Shown: piece by piece, positions 42,300-53,949 of the stretch
Layout: every line of letters starts with the position of its first letter
Numbering within the stretch: position 1 is the stretch's first letter
Origin: Trissonchulus latispiculum
Taxonomy: Eukaryota > Nematoda > Enoplea > Enoplida > Ironidae
NCBI GenBank assembly: GCA_030248195.1
Contig: JASAND010027809.1
Coordinates: 1-64,000 of the forward strand
Direction of reading: 5' to 3'
DNA length: 64,000 nt
Notes under the pieces: generated by a model
Databases searched by the model: none
What the model saw: only the letters and a program-made list of their open reading frames with translations
What the model was told of the DNA's origin: nothing
Made by a program: the position numbers and the translations under genes

Positions 42300-43740
42300 G
42301 CTTAACATACTTTAAGTTGGTCGTCGAGTATTTCAGCAGAGTCTTTAATTAAATTTTGAGGATGATACCTGTCGTAGCAGTGGTAGCGAAACACTACTGA
42401 GTGCTTTGTGCGTTGGTCAAGACAATATAAAATAATGAAAATGCTGTTTTGCTTTGATTCGATGATGTAGTTTATTTGTTCAGAGAATCTGTAGAATGAA
42501 ATTTTAAAACTTGGATTACTATATTTAGTTTTCGATCATGCTGAACAGATTGGATTTGGTGGAGTGTCCAGAGATGAAGGAATCGTTTTGGAGTCTTAGA
42601 AAGAGGTATTTCTGTAATTTGTCGTTCTTTTTATAATTTTTGTTTATTGTTAGCAAGCTAGTAAGAGGTAACGTTGGGATAGTGAGTAGAGGTTGTGCCC
42701 TGCGTAGCGTTGTTCATTTTTGCTCAGTTTCTGGAATCCCTGCATCTTCTATGCTATTTGTAAATCTAATACGTTGCAATGAGTGTGCTTTTTATTTTTT
42801 AATAATTTGCAGGAAGGTAGAGAAGTGGTAGAGAGTGGAGTATTGGAGAAACAGTGGAAAAGGTGGATGTGAGCTTATGAGATGCTTGGCGCCAGTCCTG
42901 CACAGACTTTTTTAATATGTTTATTATATGTTTCTGTTGTGTTGATCACGCTTGCAGTGCCGGTGGCTGATTTGTAGTGGTTTACAGTGTGGAAGATTTT
43001 TATCTTATTTAGATTTTAAATTTTAAAACTTATTTTGCGTTTTGAGTGCAAACGACGGCTTACCGGTACTTTATCTCATTTTTTGATCTCTGTGTTGGTT
43101 CAGTTTTACTTGTTTCTGTTCTCTGATCTGAATACTGTATATATCTGTGTTGTTTTTTATTAAAATGATTCTTTTCTATAAAACAGTTTCTATTTCATGT
43201 TTATTTTCTGTCTATTTTTCTTCAAACTATGTTAATGTCGACGTCATATTTACCCAAACCCTGTTTTTGATGTTTATGTTTGTGTCGTATTTACCCGTTT
43301 TTCTTGTTCTGTTTGTGGCTATGTCGTATTATACTCACATACTGTTACTACTAATATGTTACTAGCATTCCTTTATGTGCTTTATTACAGCGCTTTAATT
43401 ATGTTTTTGTTCCTCATCCCTCGCATATTCGTGAAATTTGTTTTGTCAGTATTGTTTTTGTAAAAAACATGTGCTTATAAGACTGCAATTTGCTTTGTTA
43501 CTGTTTGATGTATATACTGCTTTTCACTAATTAAAATTTGTTTTTGGGATTTTTTCTAGTTTATTGTAGGTTAGTAAAAATAGGGTTGCCAATTATGCGG
43601 TCAGATTTTTGAAGGTGATTCATTTGCATAGCAACTGATATATGGTTGCAATACAGTCGTTTTAGGGAGTCACTGCTTTCTAAGAGACACCAACTTTTCT
43701 GCTGGTTGTACTGAAGAACGCTAAAGCGGAAAAATGCAAG
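42300..43740. other. T-rich stretch without recognised gene
   Basis: The plus strand is T-rich from 42600 to 43600, with no domain-bearing frame. The segment at 43660-43740 includes 'tagggagtcactgc', which resembles the sequence just outside the right arm of the next element ('actccctga' inverted). The fold-back element may therefore originally have been longer. Confidence 0.35.
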
Positions 43741-44996
43741 AAACTAGTGGGAAAAATGCCCTAGACGGGCATGCAATGGCTAGAATAGGGAAAGAAGGAA
43801 GGGCGGAAAAATGCCAATATATACGTATATATACTTATCAGTCGGCGCTGAAAATGGTAAGAAACTAGATTCAGCGCCGAATAGGGAAAGCACTCGGCGC
43901 TGAAAATTATAGAAACTAGATTCAGCGCCGAATAGGGAATGCAGTCGGCGCTGAAAATGATAGAAACTAGATTCAGCGCCGAATAGGAAAAGCAGTCGGC
44001 GCTGAAAATTATAGAAACTAGATTCAGCGCCGAATAGGGAATGCAGTCGCGTAGCGTGGAACAGGCACTTCCTCCGTCCATCCTATTCGCGTGAATTGCG
44101 ATATATCCAGCTGAACGGTTCATTTTTCTAACAATGTTAACTTCGATACGGTAATCTCATTAACTGTGAATCGATTTTATGCGCGTGAATTACAATATGT
44201 TGATATGAGCGCCTGCTTTCTCGTACAATTTTATCTCCTACAGCAAACTTGAAACTGTTCCTGGGTTGTCTACTTTTAGACTTAGTTGAGCCTCGCGACA
44301 GTAGAATATCTACTGCGATCGCGTTTTAGTGTCCTAATATAGACAAGATTAAAATTTCGTTTTGGCACTATACTTTTATTGGCTTTTCCAACACAACATT
44401 TTTAACGATCAATAACACTTTTAATTTGTTTTAGACTACTATTAAGAGCGAAATTATTAAAAGTCCAAATGCCTAACAGAGTATTCCCAGTTGGAACTAC
44501 TAATGCTAATAGACAATGTACTTTATGTACTTTATGCAAAAGACAGCAGCTCCGGCTTTAACTTTTTGTTACACAAACGATATTGTATTCTGCCTCATTT
44601 CAAACGCAGTATATACCACGTTCTCGGGGAGTGCAGAGCAGTTCACGCGAATAGGATGGACGGAGGAAGTGCCTGTTCCACGCTACGCGACTGCATTCCC
44701 TATTCGGCGCTGAATCTAGTTTCTATAATTTTCAGCGCCGACTGCTTTTCCTATTCGGCGCTGAATCTAGTTTCTATCATTTTCAGCGCCGACTGCATTC
44801 CCTATTCGGCGCTGAATCTAGTTTCTATAATTTTCAGCGCCGAGTGCTTTCCCTATTCGGCGCTGAATCTAGTTTCTTACCATTTTCAGCGCCGACTGAT
44901 AAGTATATATACGTATATATTGGCATTTTTCCGCCCTTCCTTCTTTCCCTATTCTAGCCATTGCATGCCCGTCTAGGGCATTTTTCCCACTAGTTT
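43741..44996. mobile_element. Fold-back element with 355-bp identical-length arms
   Basis: The left arm (43741-44095) and right arm (44642-44996) are inverted copies of exactly equal length, with no difference that I can see. Each arm holds four spaced units of 'gaaactagattcagcgccga' paired with 'tcggcgctgaaaat', so each unit is itself a small hairpin. The 546-bp centre is AT-rich and has no transposase. The long open frames over the arms (up to 161 codons on the plus strand) follow the repeat unit and are not genes. Confidence 0.93.
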
Positions 44997-45431
44997 ACAC
45001 TCCCTGAGGAATAATTTTGAGCACTTTCTTTATTAAGTGCCACATTTGCAAGACTAAAGAGAGAAACATTTATTTTAGGAAAATGAAGTAGTCAATATCA
45101 AGTTGTCATATGTAGTAGTTAGCAATATGAGTAAGAACGCACAATCAGAAGTATGGGAGCGCTGCCCCCAGTAGAAAATTTTTAGAAATATTACGTTTTA
45201 AACCTATTTTTCCGGTAACTTTCGCACAAAATCGTCATCTACATTTGTCATCTACATCTACGTCATCTGTATTTGACTCAAAGCGAGCAAAATTTTTGAA
45301 AAATTAAAGGGTTGAAACCTATATATATTTCAGACTACTGTTCCAGCAAAAACTGGCGCAATAAAAATTTTTTCCACTGGCAAAATTTCCAGGGGGGCAA
45401 AGGTGCTTCGGCCCCCCTTATCTACGCCCAT

Positions 45432-45565
45432 GGTTGTGACCACGTAATCCATATTCAGGTGCACGTCTAAAAAATCATCAAACTGTAGGGCAATTTGATT
45501 GTGACATATCTTATACAATAATTTTAGGTCCAGTATTAGGCGGCGTAATTCTAGAGAATCAATTT
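45432..45565 (-). mobile_element. LINE fragment, part 3 (C-terminal RT region)
   Basis: On the minus strand the frame reads LKIDSLELRRLILDLKLLYK, then ICHNQIALQFDDFLDVH. It continues the LINE of 47562-47650 once the intervening element is removed. The lower border is an apparent hAT-type end ('catgggcgtagataaggggg', minus strand). Confidence 0.8.
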
Positions 45566-45571
45566 TTAATA

Positions 45572-47555
45572 CAGGCCTCCTACTCTTCCTATTTTTCCTA
45601 TTTTTTTCCTATTTTTCTTTGAAATTCCTATTTTTTCCTATTTTTGATGAAAATTCCTATTTTTTCCTATTTTTTATTATTTTTATCCAGTTTTGGATTA
45701 TATATTTCAGTATTAATGACTGAGATAATGTTTAATGTATGCTTTAATCCCGGGTTTTCAAAAATTTTCGGCTTCGCCGAGAAGTTTTTGTCTGCATAAC
45801 TATCACAATGTTGTGGTTCCATATCTTTCCTTTAATTTAGTTTAGTTAATTATGTGCATTTGGACGCTGTATCGATTGAATATAAATAAGCCAACTTTGT
45901 CCTTAACATGTGGCAGTAATTTTGAAAAAAACTCATTTTCTGGAAAATGGCCATTTCCTCAAAACAGTTTTTTGCTTATACTGACTTATCCACGGGAGAT
46001 AAGATAAGATACTACCTACTAGGAGCTTAAGACCAAAAATCAAAACTTTCCTATCTTTTCGCCTAACAATAAGGGATTGGTTCAGAATGTTAAAGAGCAC
46101 GAAAATAGGTTATTTCGTAAGTTTTAGCTATTTTCGTAAAGGATTACTGCCGTACGAGTCAAAAATATATACCCGAGAAGGAAACCAGCACCTTAAATTA
46201 CCTTGGCTATTTTCCAATATTTCAGATATTTCGATATTTCAGACAAACTGTAGGTTTTGTGACCGTCGGATTTTTGTCAAAATCTTCAAATTTAAATTGG
46301 ATTTTTGCAACTGTTTAATGATTTCCAAAATGGTTAATTATGTTTCCACGAAGCTTTGAATTTTCGAAAACCTGAAATGCTGAACCTTAATTGCTCCCAG
46401 CAAATTTCGGATAGAATGCACGAGCAAAATCAATAAAACCTATGTTGAGAGCAACCTAATGTCTTTCAGACTGTGGTTAGTGCAGTCTTGCAATTTCATG
46501 CGGGATGTATGATCGCGGGCGGTCGCGGTCATCAAGGGTGCGGGCGCGGGGCGATTGCGGTCGTTCTAAAATGTGCCCACCGCCAACGCTGGGATCTTGA
46601 TCACCACCTAGGTCCGGAGGATCCGGTCGGACAAACTGCCAGAAGGGGGTTGAGGTACCAGGAAACAGGCCAAGCGGTTTTACCCTGGCGGTTGTCAGGC
46701 TTCTTACAAAAGTTGATAGTAATTTTCTGGATTACATGGCAGGATTCCAATACATGGTTCGATAGCTTAGAGTTAGGACATGTTACTTGCATAATATGAG
46801 TTAGCTGTGCAAAGTCCATAGGGAGTATATACCAGAAAACAATTCAATTTTGGTCCGGAGTTGTCCGAGGGTCGGATTTGGGGCATCGACAATTTTGGAC
46901 ACCCTAGTCGGAGGAATTGGGCCTCGGTAGCCATACTTTACAGGGTATTTTTTACTGGGGGGGGCCCGAAATTGACCTCCCCCGAAAATCCCCCCCCCGA
47001 AATCGCCCCCCCCCGGGATTTTATGGGGGCCCAAATTTTTACCAAATATAGGCAAATTTTCAAAAATTTTCTGGCCTCGCCGGAGATTTTTTCGTAAAAA
47101 TAACTGTTTTTAGCTTACATCTTGGCATTTTTGAGAACTTTTTGCCTTTCTACGTGTAAAATACGCCAAAAATCCAATTTTTAGCTAATTTTACATATGC
47201 TACAATTTAGCTGCTTTACATAATATGTTACGGTTGGGGCTTGTGTGTGGCTATTACCGTGCAAAAATACTTCGGCTGCTGCTTGTTAGCCGTCTAGTTG
47301 AGTTTTTTGTGAATTTCCGGGCTGCTTTTTGTGAACATTGCTATACCGTTGTTTTGCTTTCTGTTGTAACTAAGTTTGAAGGTACTAAAATCTAAATTAA
47401 TACTGTAAGCTCAATATTGATTCTCCCAATAGGCTTCATTTAACTTCCTATATTTTCCTATTTTTATCTTCGAAAATTCCTGTTTTTTCCTATTTTTTGC
47501 AAGAAAAAATTCCTGTTTTTTCCTATTTTATCAAAATTGACCAGTAGGAGGCCAG
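45572..47555. mobile_element. DNA transposon with CWGGCCTCCTACT ends, inserted in the LINE
   Basis: Ends are 'caggcctcctact' and 'agtaggaggccag', each followed inward by 'ttcctatttttt' runs. A 6-bp duplication TTAATA lies at 45566-45571 and 47556-47561. Removing the element and one duplication restores an open LINE frame (RIAILKIDSLE). There is no transposase ORF. Inside, about 45835-46197 is an inverted, shortened copy of the first 400 bp of the TTAA element at 47651-48667. A GCGGTC-rich island is at 46505-46570. Confidence 0.85.
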
Positions 47556-47561
47556 TTAATA

Positions 47562-47650
47562 TAGCGATCCTTTGCTTATAATTTAAATTTTTTAGTCCTG
47601 GGATCCGTTTTGTGTATTTTCTTTGTACACTTTCAATCAAATCTATATCC
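47562..47650 (-). mobile_element. LINE fragment, part 2
   Basis: On the minus strand the frame reads KDIDLIESVQRKYTKRIPGL and KNLNYKQRIAIL. It matches the paralogue at 14483-15105 (KDIDTIERVQRLFTKRLPGL) and joins part 1 and part 3 in frame. Confidence 0.88.
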
Positions 47651-48667
47651 TTAAGGTGCTGGTTTCCTTTCGGGTATTTTTGACTCATACGGCTTTAATC
47701 CTTTACGCAAAGGGCTAAAACTTACGAAATAATCTATTTCCGTGCTCTTTAGCATTTTAGGACCAGTCCCGTATTCTTAGGCCAAAAGATAAGAAAGTTT
47801 TGGTTTTTGGCCTTAAGCTCCCAGTAGGTAGACAAGACACGGGATTGGTTGGCATGGCTGGAAAGAGGACTCGAAAATGAACATTTTTGCTCTTACAACC
47901 TCTGAGCTATCTCCAGTGGTTAAGTCAGTATAAGCAAAAAAACTGTTTTTAGGGTCAAAAAATGGCCATTTTCGAGGAAATCAGTTTTTTCAAAATTACT
48001 GCCACATGTTAAGGACAAAATAGGCTTAGTTATACTCAATCGATACATCGTCCAAATGCACATTTTATGAATGCCTATTAGCCGGACTTTATTGCTTTCA
48101 GCTATAGATTTGGCCGAAAAACCATTTTGGCAAAACTGCGACTATTTTGTTTCGAACATCAATTTCTCAAAAACTACTCGACGGATTCCGGAGATTTTCG
48201 GCAGAATCGAAAATTCGCACTTCTGCGGAGGGACGTTTTTCTTGGTTTGGGCTAAAACATATTGAGTTGCAAGAAAACTCAATGCGAAGTTGCGAAATTT
48301 CGGGTTACTGTGTATTTGGCTGATTTTCTCGAACGTTAAGACCTGCTGAACCAAATCCAAAAAAACGTCCCTCGGCCCATATGTCCTTCATATCGTGGCA
48401 CAAAAAGAACTTTTGGCCGATTCTTCAGTTTTGAGAAATCGATGTTCAAAAACTTTTGGTCTATATTCATCTTGTTAGATGTCAGCTTGTCAGAAAATTT
48501 CTGCTATTTTTTTGCTAATTTTGCCAGTTCTGTAAACTCATGTGAATGTACAGATAATAAGCTTTAAAACGATGTATAAAGCTCTTTGCAACTCCCAAAA
48601 TTGCGAAAGTTATAGCGTTTCAAAAAACACCACAAAAGCACTGCACAAAAGGATACCACCACCTTAA
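47651..48667. mobile_element. TTAA element inserted in the LINE
   Basis: Bordered by TTAA at 47651-47654 and 48664-48667. The ends 'aaggtgctggtttccttt' and 'aaaggataccaccacctt' relate it to the elements at 7629 and 62188. Removing it with one TTAA gives the codons for SPYLLKDID, exactly as in the intact paralogue at 14.9 kb. This proves insertion with a TTAA duplication. It is 1,017 bp and has no transposase. Confidence 0.93.
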
Positions 48668-49611
48668 GCAGATAAGGAGACCAAGCTTGTGAATTAAAAA
48701 TAGGACGACCATACGTATTATACATTTTTACCAGAAACTGACGATTTCTTGATTCAAAAAATTTGAGAATAAAGGCAGAAACCTTGTTTGCTTTTTGGCT
48801 AATCTTTGAGCAGTGCGATGAAGGTTTCATGTCAGAGGATAGCATCACTCCCAAATCTGTTACTTTATTAACTAAGGCAAGTTCCTGGTTGTTCATGGTG
48901 TACCCTGTACCGTCAGAATCAGCAACAGAACCATATACGAATACCATACACTTCGAGAATGACAGACTTAGCTGCCAGGTATGAGCCCAGTTGCAGATTC
49001 GGTCCAGGTCATCCTGAAGTCTTGCCGAATTAAATTTTGGCATCATCTGCATATAAACTAATGTTCGAGTTAGCAATGACTTCAGGCATGTCATTAATAT
49101 ACAACAGGAACAAAACAGGACCAAGAACTGTACCCTGGGGAGGGGAACCCCACTGATTACTGGGACGGAGTCCGAAACTGAACTATTCACTTTTACTTTC
49201 TGTATCCTAAAGAGTAGGAAAGCTTTCAACCAATCGAAAATTTGTCCGTTGATACCGTACTTTTCTAGTTTTAAAAGCAGCTTTTTATGACTTACGGTAT
49301 CAAACGCTTTTGCAAAATCAAGATATACACAATGAGTAGCGTAACCACTATCCTTCGATTTGTTCCAGCCATGTAATGTTTTGATCAAATTTGTTAAAGT
49401 CGAATGCATATTTCTAAAACCATGCTGGTGTTAATTAAATTACGCTGATTTAAATAAGCCATTAAATGCTGTTTAATTATTTGTTCAAGAACTTTACAAC
49501 ACGCTGAAGTGAGGCTAATTGGCCGGTAATTCTGTGCATTTGCTGGAGATCCTTTCTTTTTAAAAACAGGAACTACTGTGGCATCTTTGCATGTAATTAG
49601 AAATGTAGACA
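48668..49611 (-). mobile_element. LINE fragment, part 1: reverse transcriptase fingers and palm (frameshifted)
   Basis: Minus-strand segments read VVPVFKKKGSPANAQNYRPI, then THCVYLDFAKAFDTVSHKKL (first catalytic aspartate) and, in another frame, LYADDAK near 49040 (catalytic YxDD box), then KVTDLGVMLSSDMK and SPYLL. At least three frame changes (near 49430, 49150 and 49030) make it a dead copy. The order of motifs is that of CR1/Jockey-group elements. Confidence 0.9.
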
Positions 49612-49619
49612 GTGTAGAC

Positions 49620-49786
49620 CATGGGCGTATCCAGGGGGAGGGTTTTGGGGGTTGAAACCCCCTCCTTTTGGGTTAACTTTTATCAATACTCCATTACAAA
49701 AAGTGCAAATTTTTGTCAAAACCCCCTCCTTTTCAGTAAATTTTAGATAAAACCCCCTCCTTTTCAAAATCCTGGATACGCCCCTG
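49620..49786. mobile_element. 167-bp hAT-like MITE
   Basis: Ends are 'catgggcgtatccagg' and 'cctggatacgcccctg', with a perfect 8-bp duplication GTGTAGAC at 49612-49619 and 49787-49794. No coding sequence is present. Confidence 0.93.
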
Positions 49787-49791
49787 GTGTA

Positions 49792-51580
49792 GACAGTGTA
49801 ATTAAACTCGAAAACTTGATTGCCAACATGTTTCTGAGCCCAGAATAAGGTCAATATTGAGTTTAGAAGTCCATAAAACCGTTATAAACGTGTATTTCTC
49901 GAGATAATAAACACGTTAAGCAAAAAATTTGGACTTTTTTGAAAAATTTTGCAAAATTTACCCTAAAAATGCCCAAATTTTGGCCAATTTTCGCGACTAC
50001 CAACCCCCCCCCCCAGTTCGGGCGGCCCCCGAAAATTTCTGGGGGAGGGGTTGGAAAAATGGCTGGGGGGCATAGGTGTACCACCTGTTTGGGTTGGGGG
50101 GGAGTAGAAGGTCCAAATTTGGCTCGGGGGACCCCACCAAAATCCGCAATTTGGGGAAGGGGGACCCCCCCTAAACTGTACCCAAGTTTTTTTGGCTACA
50201 AATGCTCCTTTTTCGTTTCGATGTACAGTATATACAAAGCATACTCAAAAGCTTCTGTCGATAGTTTTCACTTTTCGAATGCGAAAATAGGGCTTGAAAA
50301 TTGACAAATTTGTGCTAAAATATGCCTAAATTAGCCCAGATTGTGGTTTATAATTGCGTATATTACCTTTTAATTGCTATAAATAACCATCTTTAGCTCT
50401 TTATATGTGATTTATATATAGCCAATTTTTCGAATTTTACTCAAAAATTTTTAGAAATTGCAAAAAATTTTTTCAAAAATTTTGCATTTTTTACCTGGTT
50501 TGGACCCAATTTTAGGGGGGTTTGACGTTTGAGCTCGGCTTGGGGGGGGAGTAGTTGAGGTCGGGTAGGGGGGGAGGGGGTCTGGCCTCTCCGTGGGGAG
50601 GTATCACCATAGGTGTGTTGGGGGGGTGGGGGGACCCCTCCCCCCAAATGGAGGGGTCGCCAACCCCCCCCCCTAAAAATTTTTTCCTACCCCTCCCCCA
50701 AATCGATTTTTTCAGACCCCTCCCCCTAAACATTTTTAAACCCCTACCTAAAATTTTAAAAATCTTTAGCTAATAATTCGAAATTTTTCCAAAAAATTTC
50801 AAAACTTAGCGAAAAATTGCTAGAATTCGTTTAATTAAGCTAAAAATCGTGAAAAATAGCTGTAAATTGAGAATATTTTTCAATCGACTTTTTTCGAAAT
50901 TTTTCGCCGACCCCCCCCCCTAGAAAATTTTTCTTACCCCTCCCCCCAAATCGACTTTTTGCTACCCCCCTCCCTACTTTTTTCTGAACCCCCACCCCCA
51001 CTTTTTTCGCCAGCCACACCTATGAGTCTCACAGTTGGCAAACTGTAGCCTGGTTCACCTATGCTGGGGGGGTTGGAAAAAAGGCTGGGGGGGTTACCTC
51101 CCCCCCCCAATTACACCTATGGTAACCCCCCAGCCATTTTTCCACCCCCCCCCAGAAATTTTTGGGGGCCCCGGCTAAATTTGGATAACTCTGGTTCCAA
51201 AAAGGGCCGGGGGCACAGGCATAGATGTACAGTTTGCCCCCCCCTGAGAGACACCCCATCGGTATAATTGGGGGGGGGGGGGTTGGGGTTAACCCCCCAG
51301 CCATTTTTCCAAATCCCCCCAAAAAATTTTGGGGCCCCCCGCCCCCCCCCCTAACTGGGGGGGGGGGCGTTTATCGCGCCTTAACTGGGCAAAATTTGGG
51401 TATTTTTAGGGTAAATTTTGCACAAATACTCAAAAAAGTGCAAATGTTTGGCTTGACGTGTTTATTATCGCAAGAACTTAACGTTTATAACGGTTTTATG
51501 GACTTCTAGACTCAATATTTGCCTTATTCTGGACTCAGAAACATGTTGGCAATCAAGTTTTCGAGTTTAAAACACTGTCT
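49792..51580. mobile_element. Inverted-repeat element with G/C-homopolymer interior
   Basis: Left arm 49792 to about 50025 and right arm about 51348 to 51580 are inverted copies, starting 'agacagtgtaattaaactcg' and ending 'cgagtttaaaacactgtct'. The centre has repeated G or C runs of 7-12 bases and short pieces resembling MITE ends. No transposase is recognised. Open frames here arise from homopolymers. Confidence 0.75.
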
Positions 51581-51584
51581 AATG

Positions 51585-53095
51585 TTAACATTACTTAATG
51601 ATTTCATGTTTTTCGGCATTAGCAATGACTGAAAATGCGATTTTTATCATAAAAATAGAAAAATTTGGGGGGTCTAAAAGGGCCCCCCAAAATTCCGGGG
51701 GAGGGCCCCCCAACCCAAATCCGCGTTACACCTATGCCTGGGGGCATAGGTGTGGCTCGGCAAAAAATCTGGGGGGGTTCCGACGGAGGGTGGGGGGACC
51801 CCCTCTAAATTTTCGATTTTATGCCATTTTTAGCCACTTTTTGGCCAAAAATCTGGGGGGGGTCGCCAAAATTTGTCGGTTTGGTGGGGGCCCCCCACCC
51901 CCCCCCTAACACACCTATGGCTGGGGGGGGAGGAACCCCTCAAAACGGCTGAAACTGCGATTTTCGGCATAAAAAATGATTGTTGGAGGAGCCTCCCCCA
52001 CCACAAATCTCCGTTTTATACACCTATGGTCCCACCCATTGATGGGGGGCCTCACCAAAATGGGTGGGGGCATATTTCTAGAAATTTTTTCGAAGTTTTT
52101 TTGGGTTTTTTGTGTACAAACTGCTAAAAATCGCTAAGAATGACTGATTTTAGGTGTTTTTTAAGCTAAAATAGCGAAAATGTTTTGAAAATTTAGTGTA
52201 AAAATGGTAAAATTCGGCAATTTTTGGGGTTATGGGTGGGAGGTCGGATTTTATGTGGAGGAAACGAAACTGAGGAACTGCATACCCAAAGTGGCTGTAG
52301 AGTGCTCTGGTGAGATAGGGTGGTGTCTTAGACGATTTTGTGTCAAAAATAAAATTTTTCAAATGGTGGTGGTCAAATACAAATTGGGTATCAAATGAAA
52401 GTCGGGCGGGCTCATATGGTCGGCCGTTGCAACTTCATTCTTTTACAACCCCACTCTCATAGGAATTTGTTCTGAAAGTTTCAGACATTTTGGATTACCT
52501 TCGCGATAGTTGTCATCAAAAATGCGGGAACTAATACCACACCATACGTATATATAAGTTACAAAGGAGATGTTCCGATGCTCCACATTGGCATTTTTTC
52601 AATTTTCACTCGGTCACCCACCGTAAGTTATCTAGGACCTAAATTAAAAAAGGGGCTCCTCCATAGTGTGTAGTTTCAGATAATTTGTGTGTTTAAAATT
52701 TTATTGAGGTAGCTCGTATTGAGCGGGCGCAAACGGATTTATAAGTTTAGCCCAAAAATGCATTTTCCCGAGTTTGGCGGCGCTGTGGAGGGGGGCCCCG
52801 CAGTTTGAATCGTGCGTTTACACCCCACATTTGGGCTACCCAAGGCCAATACCCCTTGGGTTTCTAATGGATGCCGGTAGTGAGAGATCTGGCAGCTATA
52901 GAGGTCGGGGGGAAAACCAACCCGCAAGTGTGGTGGGGGAAAATCACCCCCCCCCCACGCTTGGGCGATAGGGGCGAGCTAGCGGGGTCAAATTTGCATG
53001 CAAGTTAGTAGGTCCATCCCTCCTACCAGTACCACACAAAACTTGAGCTAAATCGCGCCATTTTTGACCATTTTTTTTACATTATATTATTTTGA
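51585..53095. other. Mosaic of G/C-run inserts, no gene
   Basis: Repeated phrases such as 'cacctatg' next to G or C runs (51740, 51910, 52020) mark small inserted elements whose borders I could not resolve. The segment 52150-52400 resembles the 24.0 and 28.3 kb repeats ('ttggtatcaaatgaaag' type words). No gene is recognised. Confidence 0.4.
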
Positions 53096-53099
53096 AAAT

Positions 53100-53282
53100 T
53101 TAGGCATTTTCGACCCACATAAAATCTAAAATTAACCTATTTTTGAAGGACTGTGGTAAATTTTCCATAGCAGTTAGGCAATAAGTTTTAATAGTTTCTA
53201 TGAGAACAGCATGTGCTCTTTCCGAAAATGTCAGTTTCGACTTGCTGCGACGCTTGGCAAACTGCAAGCAGAATTTTTCCAC
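53100..53282 (-). CDS. Possible terminal exon of an unknown gene
   Basis: After a possible acceptor 'tgcttgcag' the minus strand reads FAKRRSKSKLTFSERAHAVL, then IETIKTYCLTAMENLPQSF, ending WVENA and a stop. The amino-acid composition looks protein-like, but no domain is recognised and no partner exon was found. Transposon origin is possible. Confidence 0.2.
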   Translation of the reverse strand: MEKFCLQFAKRRSKSKLTFSERAHAVLIETIKTYCLTAMENLPQSFKNRLILDFMWVENA

Positions 53283-53560
53283 AATGACAAAAAACTAGAA
53301 ACCAATTTCTGTTTTGCTGCCAAACTCGCCACAGTGGTTCTTAAATGCTCAATGGTCGTCCACACAGTAATTTTAATGCACGTGAACAGCTCAAAATTGC
53401 ATTTGGACTTCACAATTTTTCGCTAGCCGGTAAAAACCTGATAATATGTCGCTATAATATGAGTGTGCTTAACTGTAAACCAAGGCTGCGCATTTTATGT
53501 GCACAACAAATTGTACGTGTCGAGTTTAGTAAGTGTGCAAAGTTTCTTCTCCGTACGTCT

Positions 53561-53942
53561 CTGGGCTTTTTCTAGGCGAAAAAAGTGGCGGTGGGGAGAG
53601 TGGGGGGAGCCCCCCGCCCCCACTAGTGGGGGGGGGCCCAAAAGGGGGGGGGGAATCCAAAGTGGTCTAAAATCGCTAAAAATGCAGTAAAAGTATCCTG
53701 TTTTCTACACTGCTATAACTATGCTAAAAAGTGCTCAAAAATCGAGTTTGCGTACCAAAATAGACGATTTTTGAGAAAACATTCCGGCGAAGCCGGAAAA
53801 TTTTTGAGATTTTTGACCAAAAATCTTTAAAATTTGGCATTTTCTGGGTACCTTATGGTGAGTGGGGGGGAGCCCAAAAAAGTGGGGGTGTTGCCGAGTG
53901 GGGGGGAAGGGGTCGAGTGGGGGGGCCATTAAAAAAGCCCAG
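53561..53942. mobile_element. 5-bp-duplication MITE, copy 4
   Basis: Ends are 'ctgggctttttctaggcg' and 'aaaaaagcccag'. Flanks CGTCT (53556-53560) and CCTCT (53943-53947) differ at one base. It contains the inverted form of the shared hairpin, 'ccggcgaagccgg' near 53781. Confidence 0.75.
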
Positions 53943-53949
53943 CCTCTTC

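Noticed and set aside
44491..44976. 161-codon plus-strand ORF, and its 120-codon minus-strand counterpart at 43761-44123
   Set aside because: Both are the same sequence in inverted arms of the fold-back element. The residues simply repeat the 55-60 bp unit, with no domain and no codon signature.
43664..45005. Extending the fold-back element to hAT-type ends (TAGGGAGT / ACTCCCTG)
   Set aside because: Outer sequences resemble each other for only about eight bases, the left side has some 70 extra bases and no 8-bp duplication is seen.
50441..51909. Pro/Gly-rich ORFs in homopolymer G/C runs
   Set aside because: Frames exist only because C and G runs encode Pro and Gly. They lie in an inverted-repeat element and change frame at every run.
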